NCBI GenBank assembly: GCA_040765295.1
Contig: JAXGSB010000001.1
Location: 1,798,001-1,862,000 of the forward strand
DNA from: Scatomorpha sp040765295
GTDB lineage: Bacteria; Bacillota; Clostridia; Oscillospirales; Oscillospiraceae
Direction: 5' to 3'
DNA length: 64,000 nt
A program made the translations under genes and the position numbers. Under the pieces are notes generated by a model. That model saw only the letters and a program-made list of their open reading frames with translations. It did no database searches and had not been told where the DNA came from. Shown piece after piece: positions 25,166 to 32,564 of this stretch (its first letter is position 1; every line of letters begins with the position of its first letter).

Positions 25166-26011
25166 ATGAAAACGAAGAAAATTATTGTTCTCACACTGGC
25201 GCTTATACTCTGCTTCTCGCTACTTGCCGCCTGCGGACAAAAGCCGGCAACGGCGGAGCCTGCAAAGCCTGAGGCTGAGAAAGTCGTAATCACAATCGGC
25301 GCATCCGTCACCCCCCATGCCGAAATTCTGGAGGTTATAAAGCCCATACTCGAGGAGAAGGGCTATATCCTCGACATCAAGGAGTTCACTGACTATGTGC
25401 TCCCCAACACCACGCTCGACGAAGGCGATCTCGACGCCAACTTCTTCCAGCACACCCCCTATCTCGAGCTCTTCAACAAGGAGCACGGCACCAAGATAGT
25501 CGCGGTTAAGATTGTTCACTACGAGCCGATGGGCATATTCCCCGGAAAGACAAAGTCCCTTGCCGACCTTAAAGACGGCGCCAAGATAGCGATTCCGAAC
25601 GACGGCTCCAATGAAGCCAGAGCTCTGCTCCTGCTTGAAAAAGAGGGTCTTATCAAGCTGAAGGAAGGCGCCGACTTCAACGCTACCAAGCTCGACATAG
25701 TTGAGAATCCCAAGAACCTCGATATTATCGAGATGGCCGCCGAGCAGATTGCTCTTTCCCTCCCCGATGTGGATTTGGGAGTTATAAACGGCAACTACGC
25801 TCTCCAAGCCGGACTCAACGCCGGTAAGGACGCCCTCTCTACTGAGAGCTCCGACTCTAAGGCTGCCCAGACCTACGGAAACGTTCTGGCCGTCCGCGAG
25901 GGAGACGAGGAGAGCGAGAAGACCCTCGCCCTTATCGAGGCCCTGAACGACCCCGCCGTGAAGAAGTTCATCGACGAAACTTACGAGGGCGCAGTTGTAT
26001 TTATGGGATAA
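25166..26011 (+). CDS. metQ: Methionine-binding lipoprotein MetQ
   Basis: A 281-residue NlpA-family substrate-binding lipoprotein. The lipobox is LLAAC near residue 22. Conserved segments include DEGDLDANFFQHTPYL, the IPNDGSNEARALLLLE block and VINGNYALQAGL. It delivers methionine to MetNI outside the membrane. Last gene of the operon, followed by a strong terminator. Confidence 0.95.
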   Translation: MKTKKIIVLTLALILCFSLLAACGQKPATAEPAKPEAEKVVITIGASVTPHAEILEVIKPILEEKGYILDIKEFTDYVLPNTTLDEGDLDANFFQHTPYLELFNKEHGTKIVAVKIVHYEPMGIFPGKTKSLADLKDGAKIAIPNDGSNEARALLLLEKEGLIKLKEGADFNATKLDIVENPKNLDIIEMAAEQIALSLPDVDLGVINGNYALQAGLNAGKDALSTESSDSKAAQTYGNVLAVREGDEESEKTLALIEALNDPAVKKFIDETYEGAVVFMG

Positions 26012-26041
26012 AATTTAAGACATAAGTCAGCCTTATCGAAG

Positions 26042-26071
26042 CCGCCGCAGTTTTTTCTGCGGCGGTTTTTT
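26042..26071 (+). terminator. Rho-independent terminator of metNIQ
   Basis: A perfect 9-bp stem (CCGCCGCAG with CTGCGGCGG), a six-T loop and a six-T tail follow metQ. Confidence 0.95.
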
Positions 26072-26141
26072 GTGTCCGTTTACAAAAAGCGTTTCCTTAA
26101 ATATATTTCTGATTAGCTAGATTGATTAAAAGGGGGCGTTT

Positions 26142-27893
26142 ATGGCCAAGATAAAGCAAGGACACGAGAGCGTTATCGGCATCGAGCGCTTCGGAGGTCT
26201 GAATCTTATTGACTCTTTGGCGCGAAAGGGCTGCGAGGCGGCAAAATCTGTGAACTTTGAGCTTATGGAAGACGGAAGCCTCAGCTTAAGGCCGGGCTCG
26301 CACACACTCATTGACCTTGTTCCCGAAGGCTTTGAGGGTGAGAGGGCCGTGAAAGCCTTATGGTCGGGCAGGGTTGGGGGAAGAGAAACCATGCTCGCCG
26401 CGGCGGGAGGCGCACTTTGGGAGCTTAGGGAGACAGCGACAGCTTGGCAGAAGAGAAAGCTCCGCGATATAGACACGGAAGAGAGGGTTTGCATCTTCGG
26501 TTTTTCGGACATGGCCTACATACTCTCGAACAACTCATATCTCGAGTTTACGGGCAGCAGAATTTGTGAGGTTCAGGGCTATATGCCGCTTATTTTTTCG
26601 AACCTGAGCGCCGAGGGCGAGGGATCGGAGAGAGAGGAGCGAAACCTTCTGACTTCCTCGGTGAGAGTCCGCTACAATGTCGAGGAGGGCGAAACTCTTT
26701 TTAAGCTTCCCTCTAAAAATGTGGCTTCTGTGGACTATGTAAAGGACCTTGTGAAGGGAATTATAATTTTGGACTACAGTTTCAGTCCCGAGAGCCGCTA
26801 TGTGCAGATAGGCGAGGAGCTCTCGCTCGGTGAGAACGCCCTTGAGATATGCTTTTCGGAAGAGGGCTCGCAGCGGGAACTTGTGCTCTCGATGGAAGAA
26901 GCCGAGCTCTTCAGCGACGGGGCTCGCTCGGTGGTCTTTTTGTGCAGTTCAAAGACGAACAGACTTTTATTCTCCTCTCATGATGAAAATCTGCGGCCGA
27001 GAGCGGACTATTTCCCCATTCACGGCTATGCCGACATCGGTGAGGAAAACAGTCCCCTCACCGGCATAATCAGGCAGCAGTCCTCGCTTTTTCTGTTCAA
27101 AAAAGGAAGCTGCTGGGAACTCAGCGCAGATAGATTAAATTTGCCAGACGGCAGGCCCTTGGCGGCCTATTACATCCGCTCTGTGAACCGAAGCTTCGGA
27201 AACGCCGCGCCCTTTGAGCTTGCGCTTGTTGAAAACCATGTGAGAAGTCTCGACGCCTCTTCCGTTCTGGAGTGGCTGCCCGTTCCTGGCTCGCGCGAGG
27301 CCGAGTATGAGCAGCGGCAGGTATCTGCTAAAATCTCGAAGCTCCTTGCGGGCGTGAATTTGGAAGAGGCAAAGAGCTATTATGACAGAGAAAAGCGGCA
27401 GTATTATCTAATGCTCCCCGACGGCAGGCTTATTGTTCAGAATATTAAAAGCGGAGACTTTTTCTGCTATGAGGGTTTAAGTGTAAGCTGTTTTTTAAGG
27501 CAGGGCGCAATGCTTTTGTTCGGAAGCCGTGACGGCAAGCTCTGTCTTTTGAGCGATGAGCTCTCGACAGACGACGGAAGTGTGATAAACGCTGAGTATG
27601 AGAGCCTTAAGCTCGGTGCGGACTATCCTTTTATAAGGAAAAATCTGACAACGGCCTGGATCAGCGCCGAGGCGCTCCCGGGCTCGGCGCTTGACTTTGC
27701 CGTCTTGGGGGATGGCGGAAAACTTTCGGAAAAAGAGATAAGCTTCACCGACGATAACGCCGAGCTTGGCGCTCGAAGGCAGAAGTTTAGGCTGAGAGGA
27801 TATTTGAGCATGGGTTTTAAACTGAAAACACAGTCGAAGCTTAAAATAAAAGCTCTCTATTTCAGGACAGAGGGCATGCGACTCAGCAGATAA
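26142..27893 (+). CDS. Possible phage-type structural protein, unknown family
   Basis: A 583-residue cytosolic protein without signal or membrane segments. The start (IERFGGLNLIDSL, KSVNFELMEDGSLSLRPG) resembles the opening of phage stabilisation/tail accessory proteins, which recognise GG.n and GSL.xRpG patterns. The middle has IIRQQSSLFLFKKGSCWEL, also reminiscent of such proteins. I cannot name a family with certainty. It is followed 13 bases later by a coiled-coil gene, and no capsid, portal, terminase or integrase lies nearby. Confidence 0.4.
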   Translation: MAKIKQGHESVIGIERFGGLNLIDSLARKGCEAAKSVNFELMEDGSLSLRPGSHTLIDLVPEGFEGERAVKALWSGRVGGRETMLAAAGGALWELRETATAWQKRKLRDIDTEERVCIFGFSDMAYILSNNSYLEFTGSRICEVQGYMPLIFSNLSAEGEGSEREERNLLTSSVRVRYNVEEGETLFKLPSKNVASVDYVKDLVKGIIILDYSFSPESRYVQIGEELSLGENALEICFSEEGSQRELVLSMEEAELFSDGARSVVFLCSSKTNRLLFSSHDENLRPRADYFPIHGYADIGEENSPLTGIIRQQSSLFLFKKGSCWELSADRLNLPDGRPLAAYYIRSVNRSFGNAAPFELALVENHVRSLDASSVLEWLPVPGSREAEYEQRQVSAKISKLLAGVNLEEAKSYYDREKRQYYLMLPDGRLIVQNIKSGDFFCYEGLSVSCFLRQGAMLLFGSRDGKLCLLSDELSTDDGSVINAEYESLKLGADYPFIRKNLTTAWISAEALPGSALDFAVLGDGGKLSEKEISFTDDNAELGARRQKFRLRGYLSMGFKLKTQSKLKIKALYFRTEGMRLSR

Positions 27894-27906
27894 AGGAGGA
27901 AAAACA

Positions 27907-28560
27907 TTGGAAGAAAGACCAAGAGGTTATTACAAGGTGCAGGATTTTTCGGACGAGATTCGAAGACTTATAAGCGAGCAGGAAAAGGCCGAGGCCTTGA
28001 AGCTTCTGAGGAGCTTTGAGAAAAAGCGGCGGGAAGCAGAGCAAAAGGCGGCGGAGGCGCTTGCGAAAGAGCGGGCGGCTCTTAAAAACGAAGGCCTTAA
28101 AAGCTTTTTAGAATCCGAGAATATGCGAGGCAGCGAGGCCATGAAAGGGCTGGGTTCGGGACAGCTTGAACTTATAAGGGCAATTTTAGAGGCAAGAAGA
28201 GCCCGCGAGAGGGAAAGGGGCGAGGGCCTTATACGGGAGCTTAAAAACTCCGCCGTAAGAGCTGATGCCGAGCTTGGAAAAGATTACTCGGAGCAGAGAG
28301 AGATTCTGGGCGAGAGTTTCAGAGCGAAGCTAATGGAGCGGCTATTAAACGAGGCCAAGCGGGTGGACGCATCGTTTAAAGAGCTGAAGCCCTCTAAGGC
28401 CGCGGGACGAAGCTCCGGCGGGGCTTATTCTCAAAGCGGAGGCTCTTCCGTGAAGACGGGCGCCGCCCTCAGTTCTCTTTTAAGAGATAAGGGCGCAAAA
28501 AAGAAAGGAAGCCCGAAAGGCAGAGCGGTGAAGCCTTTGCTCTCTTACTACATTAAATAA
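27907..28560 (+). CDS. Highly charged coiled-coil protein, unknown
   Basis: A 217-residue Glu/Lys/Arg/Ala-rich protein. Residues 10-155 are predicted coiled coil by eye from heptad-like hydrophobics among charged residues. The C-terminal 50 residues are Ser/Gly/Lys-rich and basic. TTG start with AAAGGAGG upstream. It forms a two-gene cassette with the preceding structural-like gene. I see no catalytic motif. A scaffold or tail-assembly role is only a guess from the neighbour. Confidence 0.45.
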   Translation: MEERPRGYYKVQDFSDEIRRLISEQEKAEALKLLRSFEKKRREAEQKAAEALAKERAALKNEGLKSFLESENMRGSEAMKGLGSGQLELIRAILEARRARERERGEGLIRELKNSAVRADAELGKDYSEQREILGESFRAKLMERLLNEAKRVDASFKELKPSKAAGRSSGGAYSQSGGSSVKTGAALSSLLRDKGAKKKGSPKGRAVKPLLSYYIK

Positions 28561-28611
28561 GCAAAAACATACTCTTTGGCTCATTTGTATAAGCGAAGAC
28601 TTTGACCGATG

Positions 28612-28645
28612 CACCAATCCCCATCCGCCGACTTCGCCGGCACCT
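28612..28645 (+). repeat. Left arm of a hairpin-unit pair, cut by IS110a
   Basis: CACCAATCCCC, then the hairpin CCGACTTCGCCGG, then CAC-CT, where IS110a begins. The sequence resumes at 30648 as CTTCCCCTTTAAAAAGGAGG, so removing the element restores a complete unit whose second hairpin is CCTTCCCCTTT/AAGGAGGAAGG. The matching inverted arm lies at 32342-32382. Confidence 0.75.
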
Positions 28646-28654
28646 TGTATTATA

Positions 28655-28770
28655 GAGTAGTAGCTTTTATGACCTGCTCCGAGGTCGTATGCTACAATAT
28701 TTGAGATACTGCGGATTGGTTTTCGGCACCTACCGCTCGACGGTTATCGGAAGGATCCAACCACAGCCCT
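28655..28770 (+). ncRNA. Predicted bridge RNA of IS110a
   Basis: Two hairpins with internal loops precede the transposase. Hairpin 1: GTAGC (28660) pairs with GCTAC (28691-28695), and inner GACCT with AGGTC. Hairpin 2: CTGCGGATTGG (28709) pairs with CCAACCACAG (28757-28766), with apex ACCG/CGGT. The internal loop of hairpin 2 contains CGGCACCT (28724-28731), identical to the 8 bases just outside the element (28638-28645). IS110b has the same fold with compensatory changes (apex ACCA/TGGT; outer stem ATAGCC/GGCTAT). Confidence 0.7.
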
Positions 28771-28886
28771 TTGCAGTTTTGTTAATAAGTTAGATACCGC
28801 TCGACGGTTTATGTGGAACAAGGTTACATTAGCAAAGAGTTCTGTGGTTCTAAACAGCATCGAAATATATTTCCGGGGGTATTTTT

Positions 28887-29241
28887 ATGATTTGTGTTGG
28901 TATTGATGTTGCAAAGGACAAACATGACTGCTTCATCATGAACTCCGATGGAGAAATTCTGGCAGATGTGTTTACAATTCCGAATAACAGAGAAGGCTAC
29001 TATACTTTGCTTCAATGTATTCGTTTCTGTAACAACGACAAAGCAGACATAGTTAAAGTAGGGATTGAGGCTACAGGACATTACAGCTACAACATACTCG
29101 GGTTCCTTCTAGACAATGATCTGACCACCTTTGTCATTAACCCGCTGCACACCAACCTCTATCGGAAAAGTCTCAGCCTTAGGAAGACGAAGACTGATCG
29201 CATTGATGCTCGAACAATCGCTGCTATGCTTATGTCCGGTA
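28887..29241 (+). pseudogene. IS110 transposase, N-terminal fragment
   Basis: Encodes the first 118 residues of a DEDD RuvC-like transposase: GIDVAKDKHD (catalytic Asp), GIEATGHYSYN (Glu) and KTDRIDARTIA (Asp). It is cut at codon 118 by the IS3-family insertion. Joined across the insertion, the frame reads MSGMDL, then meets the element's right end. The catalytic Ser domain is absent. It is clearly related to but distinct from the IS110b transposase. Confidence 0.9.
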
Positions 29242-29280
29242 TGCACTAGTCAACAAAAATTGGACACATAAATTCAAAAA

Positions 29281-30159
29281 TCAGACATAAATAGTGAACA
29301 CCGAATTAGGTAAGTTGGACTCTCGGTATTGCACAGGGGTCAGATAGTTAAGAGAATAGGCTGGTCTCTGTTCGTTGAAAAAATGAATATATTCATCTAT
29401 TTCATCCTCAACAGGACGCTCTCCGGTAATATGAAAATCCATGAACAGCTCTGCCTTAATCCAACCGTTGATTGCTTCCATCGCGGCGTTATCCGTAGGT
29501 TTACCCGCACGAGACATGGAGCGTGTTATGTTGTACATAGGAAGTAATTCATTAAATGCTTTGGATGTATAAACAGAGCCTTGATCAGAATGAAGCACCG
29601 TTTCATATTCCGGATGTTGTTTTTTAATCTCTATCACATCCTCGAGTCCACTGATGTATGTCATTCGGTCACCACGCTTAGCGGACAGAGAGTGACTTAC
29701 AATTTCATTGTTCCACAAATCCATATACAGCACAAGTTCGTAGTATACACCCTTAACATTGAATGCAGTCATGTCACTGACTATACATTGCAAAGGAGCG
29801 TCAATCTGTAACTCTGACATAAGCAGATTGGGAAATACTTTGATTGGGTCTCCGGACTTTTTGTACTTGTAACGTTTGGATTTGCTCTTTATTCCCGCTT
29901 CTTTGCAACATTTGTGAGCATATGGATCCGAAAGGACAAGTCCTGTATCCAAGCGTATTTTAGCATTGAGCCACCGGTATCCATGTGAAGGATATTTCAA
30001 ATGATACTGCCTAAACAGAACAATGTTGCTGACAAAGCTTTTTGTTCTGTCCGATGGATTTGAAAGTCTCTTCTTCCAACTGTAGAAGCTGCTCCGCTGT
30101 ATTCCCATTGTTTCACAGAGTAGTTTTACCGGAAACCTTCCCGAGAGTTCCATAATCAC
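29281..30159 (-). CDS. IS3-family transposase OrfB (DDE), copy 1
   Basis: A 292-residue integrase-core protein. It has an HTH-like start (LLCETMGIQRSSFYSWKKRL) and the rve catalytic triad in VSDMTAF, HSDQGS and AAMEAINGWIKAE. It lies in the -1 frame relative to orfA and is probably made as an OrfAB fusion by frameshifting at A7 (see orfA). The last residues differ from copy 2 (NSVFTIYV versus NSVSTK). Confidence 0.92.
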   Translation of the reverse strand: MIMELSGRFPVKLLCETMGIQRSSFYSWKKRLSNPSDRTKSFVSNIVLFRQYHLKYPSHGYRWLNAKIRLDTGLVLSDPYAHKCCKEAGIKSKSKRYKYKKSGDPIKVFPNLLMSELQIDAPLQCIVSDMTAFNVKGVYYELVLYMDLWNNEIVSHSLSAKRGDRMTYISGLEDVIEIKKQHPEYETVLHSDQGSVYTSKAFNELLPMYNITRSMSRAGKPTDNAAMEAINGWIKAELFMDFHITGERPVEDEIDEYIHFFNEQRPAYSLNYLTPVQYRESNLPNSVFTIYV

Positions 30160-30506
30160 TTGATATTCTTGTTGCCGTACAGAATTACCGTACCATCCCC
30201 TTTCACCTCGTATCCTTTTTTTAACCGTGCCTCAGTAATCTTGGACTTAACAAGCTCCTGAATTAATTCTTCCTTCGACATGGATTCATATTCTTCTATT
30301 CCGTCCGGATTTTTCTTAAATGTTGGTGTTTCCAGCCTTTTTCTTCTTTTCTTTGGCAGCAGCTTATTCGTGTCACGATAGAGCCTCATATATTCCCGAG
30401 CAGTAGTTTCGCTGACTCCGTATGTTTCTGCCGCCCAAGACCGACTAATTTCTCCGGTATAGAGTTGACGACCAATCTCGAGTCGTTCTTCTTTTGAATA
30501 TTTCAA
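30156..30506 (-). CDS. IS3-family OrfA, HTH protein, copy 1
   Basis: A 116-residue HTH protein (YSKEERLEIGRQLYTGEIS, WAAETYGVSETTAREYMRLY). TTG start after AGGAGG. A run of seven A on the coding strand (plus-strand T at 30216-30222) lies 57 bases before the stop and is a candidate -1 slippery site leading into orfB with no intervening stop. Confidence 0.88.
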   Translation of the reverse strand: MKYSKEERLEIGRQLYTGEISRSWAAETYGVSETTAREYMRLYRDTNKLLPKKRRKRLETPTFKKNPDGIEEYESMSKEELIQELVKSKITEARLKKGYEVKGDGTVILYGNKNIK

Positions 30507-30647
30507 AGCAAGCCTCCTAATCTCTTTTGAGGGTCTATGTATATAATGACCACTATATAATACACCTTGTGTACAAAATATACCCCCTTCGTGTCCAATA
30601 AAAGCTTACCACTTCAGGTATGGACCTCTTGACTTTTAATAGTTAGT

Positions 30648-30777
30648 CTTCCCCTTTAAAAAGGAGGAAGGAACAGATTGTGCTGCGTCTAAGTTGCAAG
30701 CCTTATTGAGCCGGTTAAGCTAAACTAATTGCAGGTATGGCGATTTGCAGAGAGTTTTCTTTCCCCTTTGGCAAAAG
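30648..30777. repeat. Middle of the hairpin-unit pair between two IS110 elements
   Basis: Between the right ends of IS110a and IS110b lie CTTCCCCTTTAAAAAGGAGG, about 80 bases with TTGAGCCGGTTAAGC, then TTTCCCCTTTGGCAAAAG. This matches the centre of repeat copies A and B (TTAAGCCG region) plus the second hairpin of each arm. With 28612-28645 and 32342-32382 it reconstitutes one inverted pair of about 200 bp. Confidence 0.7.
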
Positions 30778-30921
30778 ACTAACTATCAAATGTCAAGTAT
30801 AAAAAGGGCTAATCATGAATAAAATTTGAGATTTGATTTCGGATAAGTTTGTAGCAAGAAAACTGCATAACAAAAGTAGACATCTTTGATGCCTTGCAAA
30901 GTATTAATTATGGGAAAAAGT

Positions 30922-32097
30922 CTACGTTGCTATTTTGTACTGTTTACCGCTTGTTTGTAAAGCGCATATCAGACGAACAAGTTTCTTAGCTGCGTGAGTA
31001 ATAGCAACATAGTAATGCTTACCTTCAGCTCTCTTTTTAGCTAAATAAACTGCGAAAGTTTTATCCCAACGGCAAACATATGTTGTTGCATTGATTAGAG
31101 CGTATCTGAGATATTTAGAACCTCGTTTTTCCATGCGAGCATGAGAAGATATGAGCTGACCAGACTGATAAGTTGACGGTGACATACCTGCATATGCAAG
31201 TATCCGATCCGGAGATGAGAATCTGCTGAAGTCGCCAATCTCAGCAAGAATCATTGCTCCCATGCGGTAAGAGATTCCGTGGATTCCAAGAATCGGAGAA
31301 TCCAGCTCATTCATAATTTCTCTGATTTTTACTTCAATCTCATCAATCTCGTCACTGAGAATATTAGCAAGGTTAATAGTATGCCGTAGTTCAAGAGACT
31401 TGGCGGGCATTATAGAACCAATAGAACGTCTGGCGGCATCTCTAATCTCAGCGGCTTTATCTTTCCCATAGTAGCATTTTGATGTAGTATGCAAAATGTG
31501 CGTTAAATGAGTCATATGAGCCGAAGCTACACACGAAGCTCCGGGAAACTCAGATAATAGAGCATATACGGACTTAATATGTAGAGTTGATACAAGGTTC
31601 TCAAGTTCAGGGAACAAGATATTAACCAGTCTGGATATTGAAGTTTTGAGTTTTGCCCTTTCATTGACCTTAGAAAATCGATAGCGAGTTAATGACTTGA
31701 GCTCTTCATTGTGATATGATGCTATAGAGTAGGGCTCAAGGCTTGAATCGGTCATTAGCAAATTTGCAATTGATTGGGCGTCAATTCTATCCGTTTTTGT
31801 CTTTCTGCGATTTTGATATTTTCTGAAAAGACTTGTTTGTAACGGATCAACAACATATGTGGTAATTCCTTTGCCGAGGATATATCCCAATATGTTGTAA
31901 GAGTAGTGACCGGTAGCTTCGAGACCTACTTTTACTTTGCTCATGTCATCCGCCACAGATGAGATATTCTCATAAAGGTTTGTAAAACCATCCATGTTGT
32001 TAGTGATGCTGAATGAGCCGAATAGGGCTTTGCCGTCAGAGCCGGAGATAAAGCAAACATGTTTATCCTTGGCGACATCAATTTCGACAAAAATCAT
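30922..32097 (-). CDS. IS110-family transposase (recombinase)
   Basis: A 391-residue DEDD recombinase. The RuvC-like domain has EIDVAKDKH, GLEATGHYSYN and KTDRIDAQSIA. The C-terminal domain has GIHGISYRMGAMILAEIGDF, split here as GIHGIS and LAEIGDF, plus AYAGMSPSTYQSG with the conserved Ser of the second catalytic motif. The start at 32097 has AAGGAG 8 bases upstream; the frame extends further to 32142. It is probably active, guided by the upstream structured RNA. Confidence 0.93.
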   Translation of the reverse strand: MIFVEIDVAKDKHVCFISGSDGKALFGSFSITNNMDGFTNLYENISSVADDMSKVKVGLEATGHYSYNILGYILGKGITTYVVDPLQTSLFRKYQNRRKTKTDRIDAQSIANLLMTDSSLEPYSIASYHNEELKSLTRYRFSKVNERAKLKTSISRLVNILFPELENLVSTLHIKSVYALLSEFPGASCVASAHMTHLTHILHTTSKCYYGKDKAAEIRDAARRSIGSIMPAKSLELRHTINLANILSDEIDEIEVKIREIMNELDSPILGIHGISYRMGAMILAEIGDFSRFSSPDRILAYAGMSPSTYQSGQLISSHARMEKRGSKYLRYALINATTYVCRWDKTFAVYLAKKRAEGKHYYVAITHAAKKLVRLICALQTSGKQYKIAT

Positions 32098-32220
32098 AGA
32101 TTTTCTCCTTTCAAAATAGATTTTGATACTGTTAAGACCCACAGGGCTCTTTGCGGTCGTATCCTCGTTCTACATAAACCGTCGAGCGGTATCTAACTGA
32201 TTAACGAATTAACAAAGAGA

Positions 32221-32335
32221 CTGTGGTTGGAGCCTTAGGAAAACCATCAAGTGGTAGGGGAAAGTAACCAAACCACAGTATCATTAACAGGATAGCCTAA
32301 CCTATATAAAAGGTAAAGAATGGCTATGAATATAT
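32221..32335 (-). ncRNA. Predicted bridge RNA of IS110b
   Basis: Same architecture as in IS110a. Hairpin 1 has stem ATAGCC/GGCTAT (32327-32292) with inner ACCT/AGGT. Hairpin 2 has CTGTGGTTTGG/CCAACCACAG closing at 32221-32230 with apex ACCA/TGGT. Its internal loop holds TTTCCCCT (minus strand 32263-32256), identical to the 8 bases outside this element (32349-32342). Between hairpin 2 and the start codon, both elements share a block containing TACCGCTCGACGGTTTATG. Confidence 0.7.
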
Positions 32336-32341
32336 AATACG

Positions 32342-32382
32342 AGGGGAAAAGTGCCGACAAAGTCGGCGAATGGGGATTGGTG
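32342..32382 (-). repeat. Right arm of the hairpin-unit pair, cut by IS110b
   Basis: On the minus strand: CACCAATCCCCATTCG, hairpin CCGACTTTGTCGG, then CACTTTTCCCCT, where IS110b begins. It is the inverted counterpart of 28612-28645. Confidence 0.75.
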
Positions 32383-32564
32383 ATTACAGCTTCCGGCGTT
32401 GGGAATATATCTTTAGAAACGTCTTCCACAAAACCGTAAAATCCGCAAATTTGCGGTAATCCTATGCCCGCCCTTTACGCAAGTGAGCCACTATATACGT
32501 GAAAATATTGCGAATTACTATAAAAATGGCCGTAGTTTCCTACAGCCATTTTATATAAGAATTT

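Larger units (their letters stand above)
29242..30616 (-). mobile_element. IS3-family element, copy 1
   Basis: About 1.375 kb, bounded by imperfect inverted repeats starting TG and ending TTGGACAC (TGCACTAGTCAAC... and TGAAGTGGTAAGC...). A 4-bp direct repeat GGTA flanks it (29238-29241 and 30617-30620). It carries orfA and orfB on the minus strand and has disrupted IS110a. Nearly identical to the copy at 62317-63699. Confidence 0.9.
28646..30647 (+). mobile_element. IS110a: defective IS110-family element, interrupted by an IS3-family element
   Basis: The left end begins xGTATTATA after a CT at 28644-28645, followed by a predicted bridge RNA and the transposase 5' part. The right end is TTTTAATAGTTAGT at 30634-30647, followed by CT. 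An IS3-family copy sits inside (29242-30616) with a GGTA duplication. After the IS3, only about 12 bases of coding sequence remain before the right end, so most of the transposase gene has been deleted. The element is probably mobile only in trans, if at all. Confidence 0.75.
30778..32341 (-). mobile_element. IS110b: apparently complete IS110-family element
   Basis: About 1.56 kb on the minus strand. The left end begins xGTATTATA (32340-32333) next to a flanking CCCCT. The right end is TTTGATAGTTAGT (30790-30778), followed by CT at 30777-30776, the same right-end pattern as IS110a. It contains a bridge RNA candidate (32327-32221) and an intact transposase gene. No target duplication is expected beyond the CT core. 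It sits in the opposite arm of the repeat hit by IS110a. Confidence 0.8.

Noticed and set aside
30631..30803. A MITE bounded by CTTGAC...AGACTAAC inverted repeats
   Set aside because: These repeats are the right ends of the two IS110 elements facing each other; the sequence between is the target repeat.
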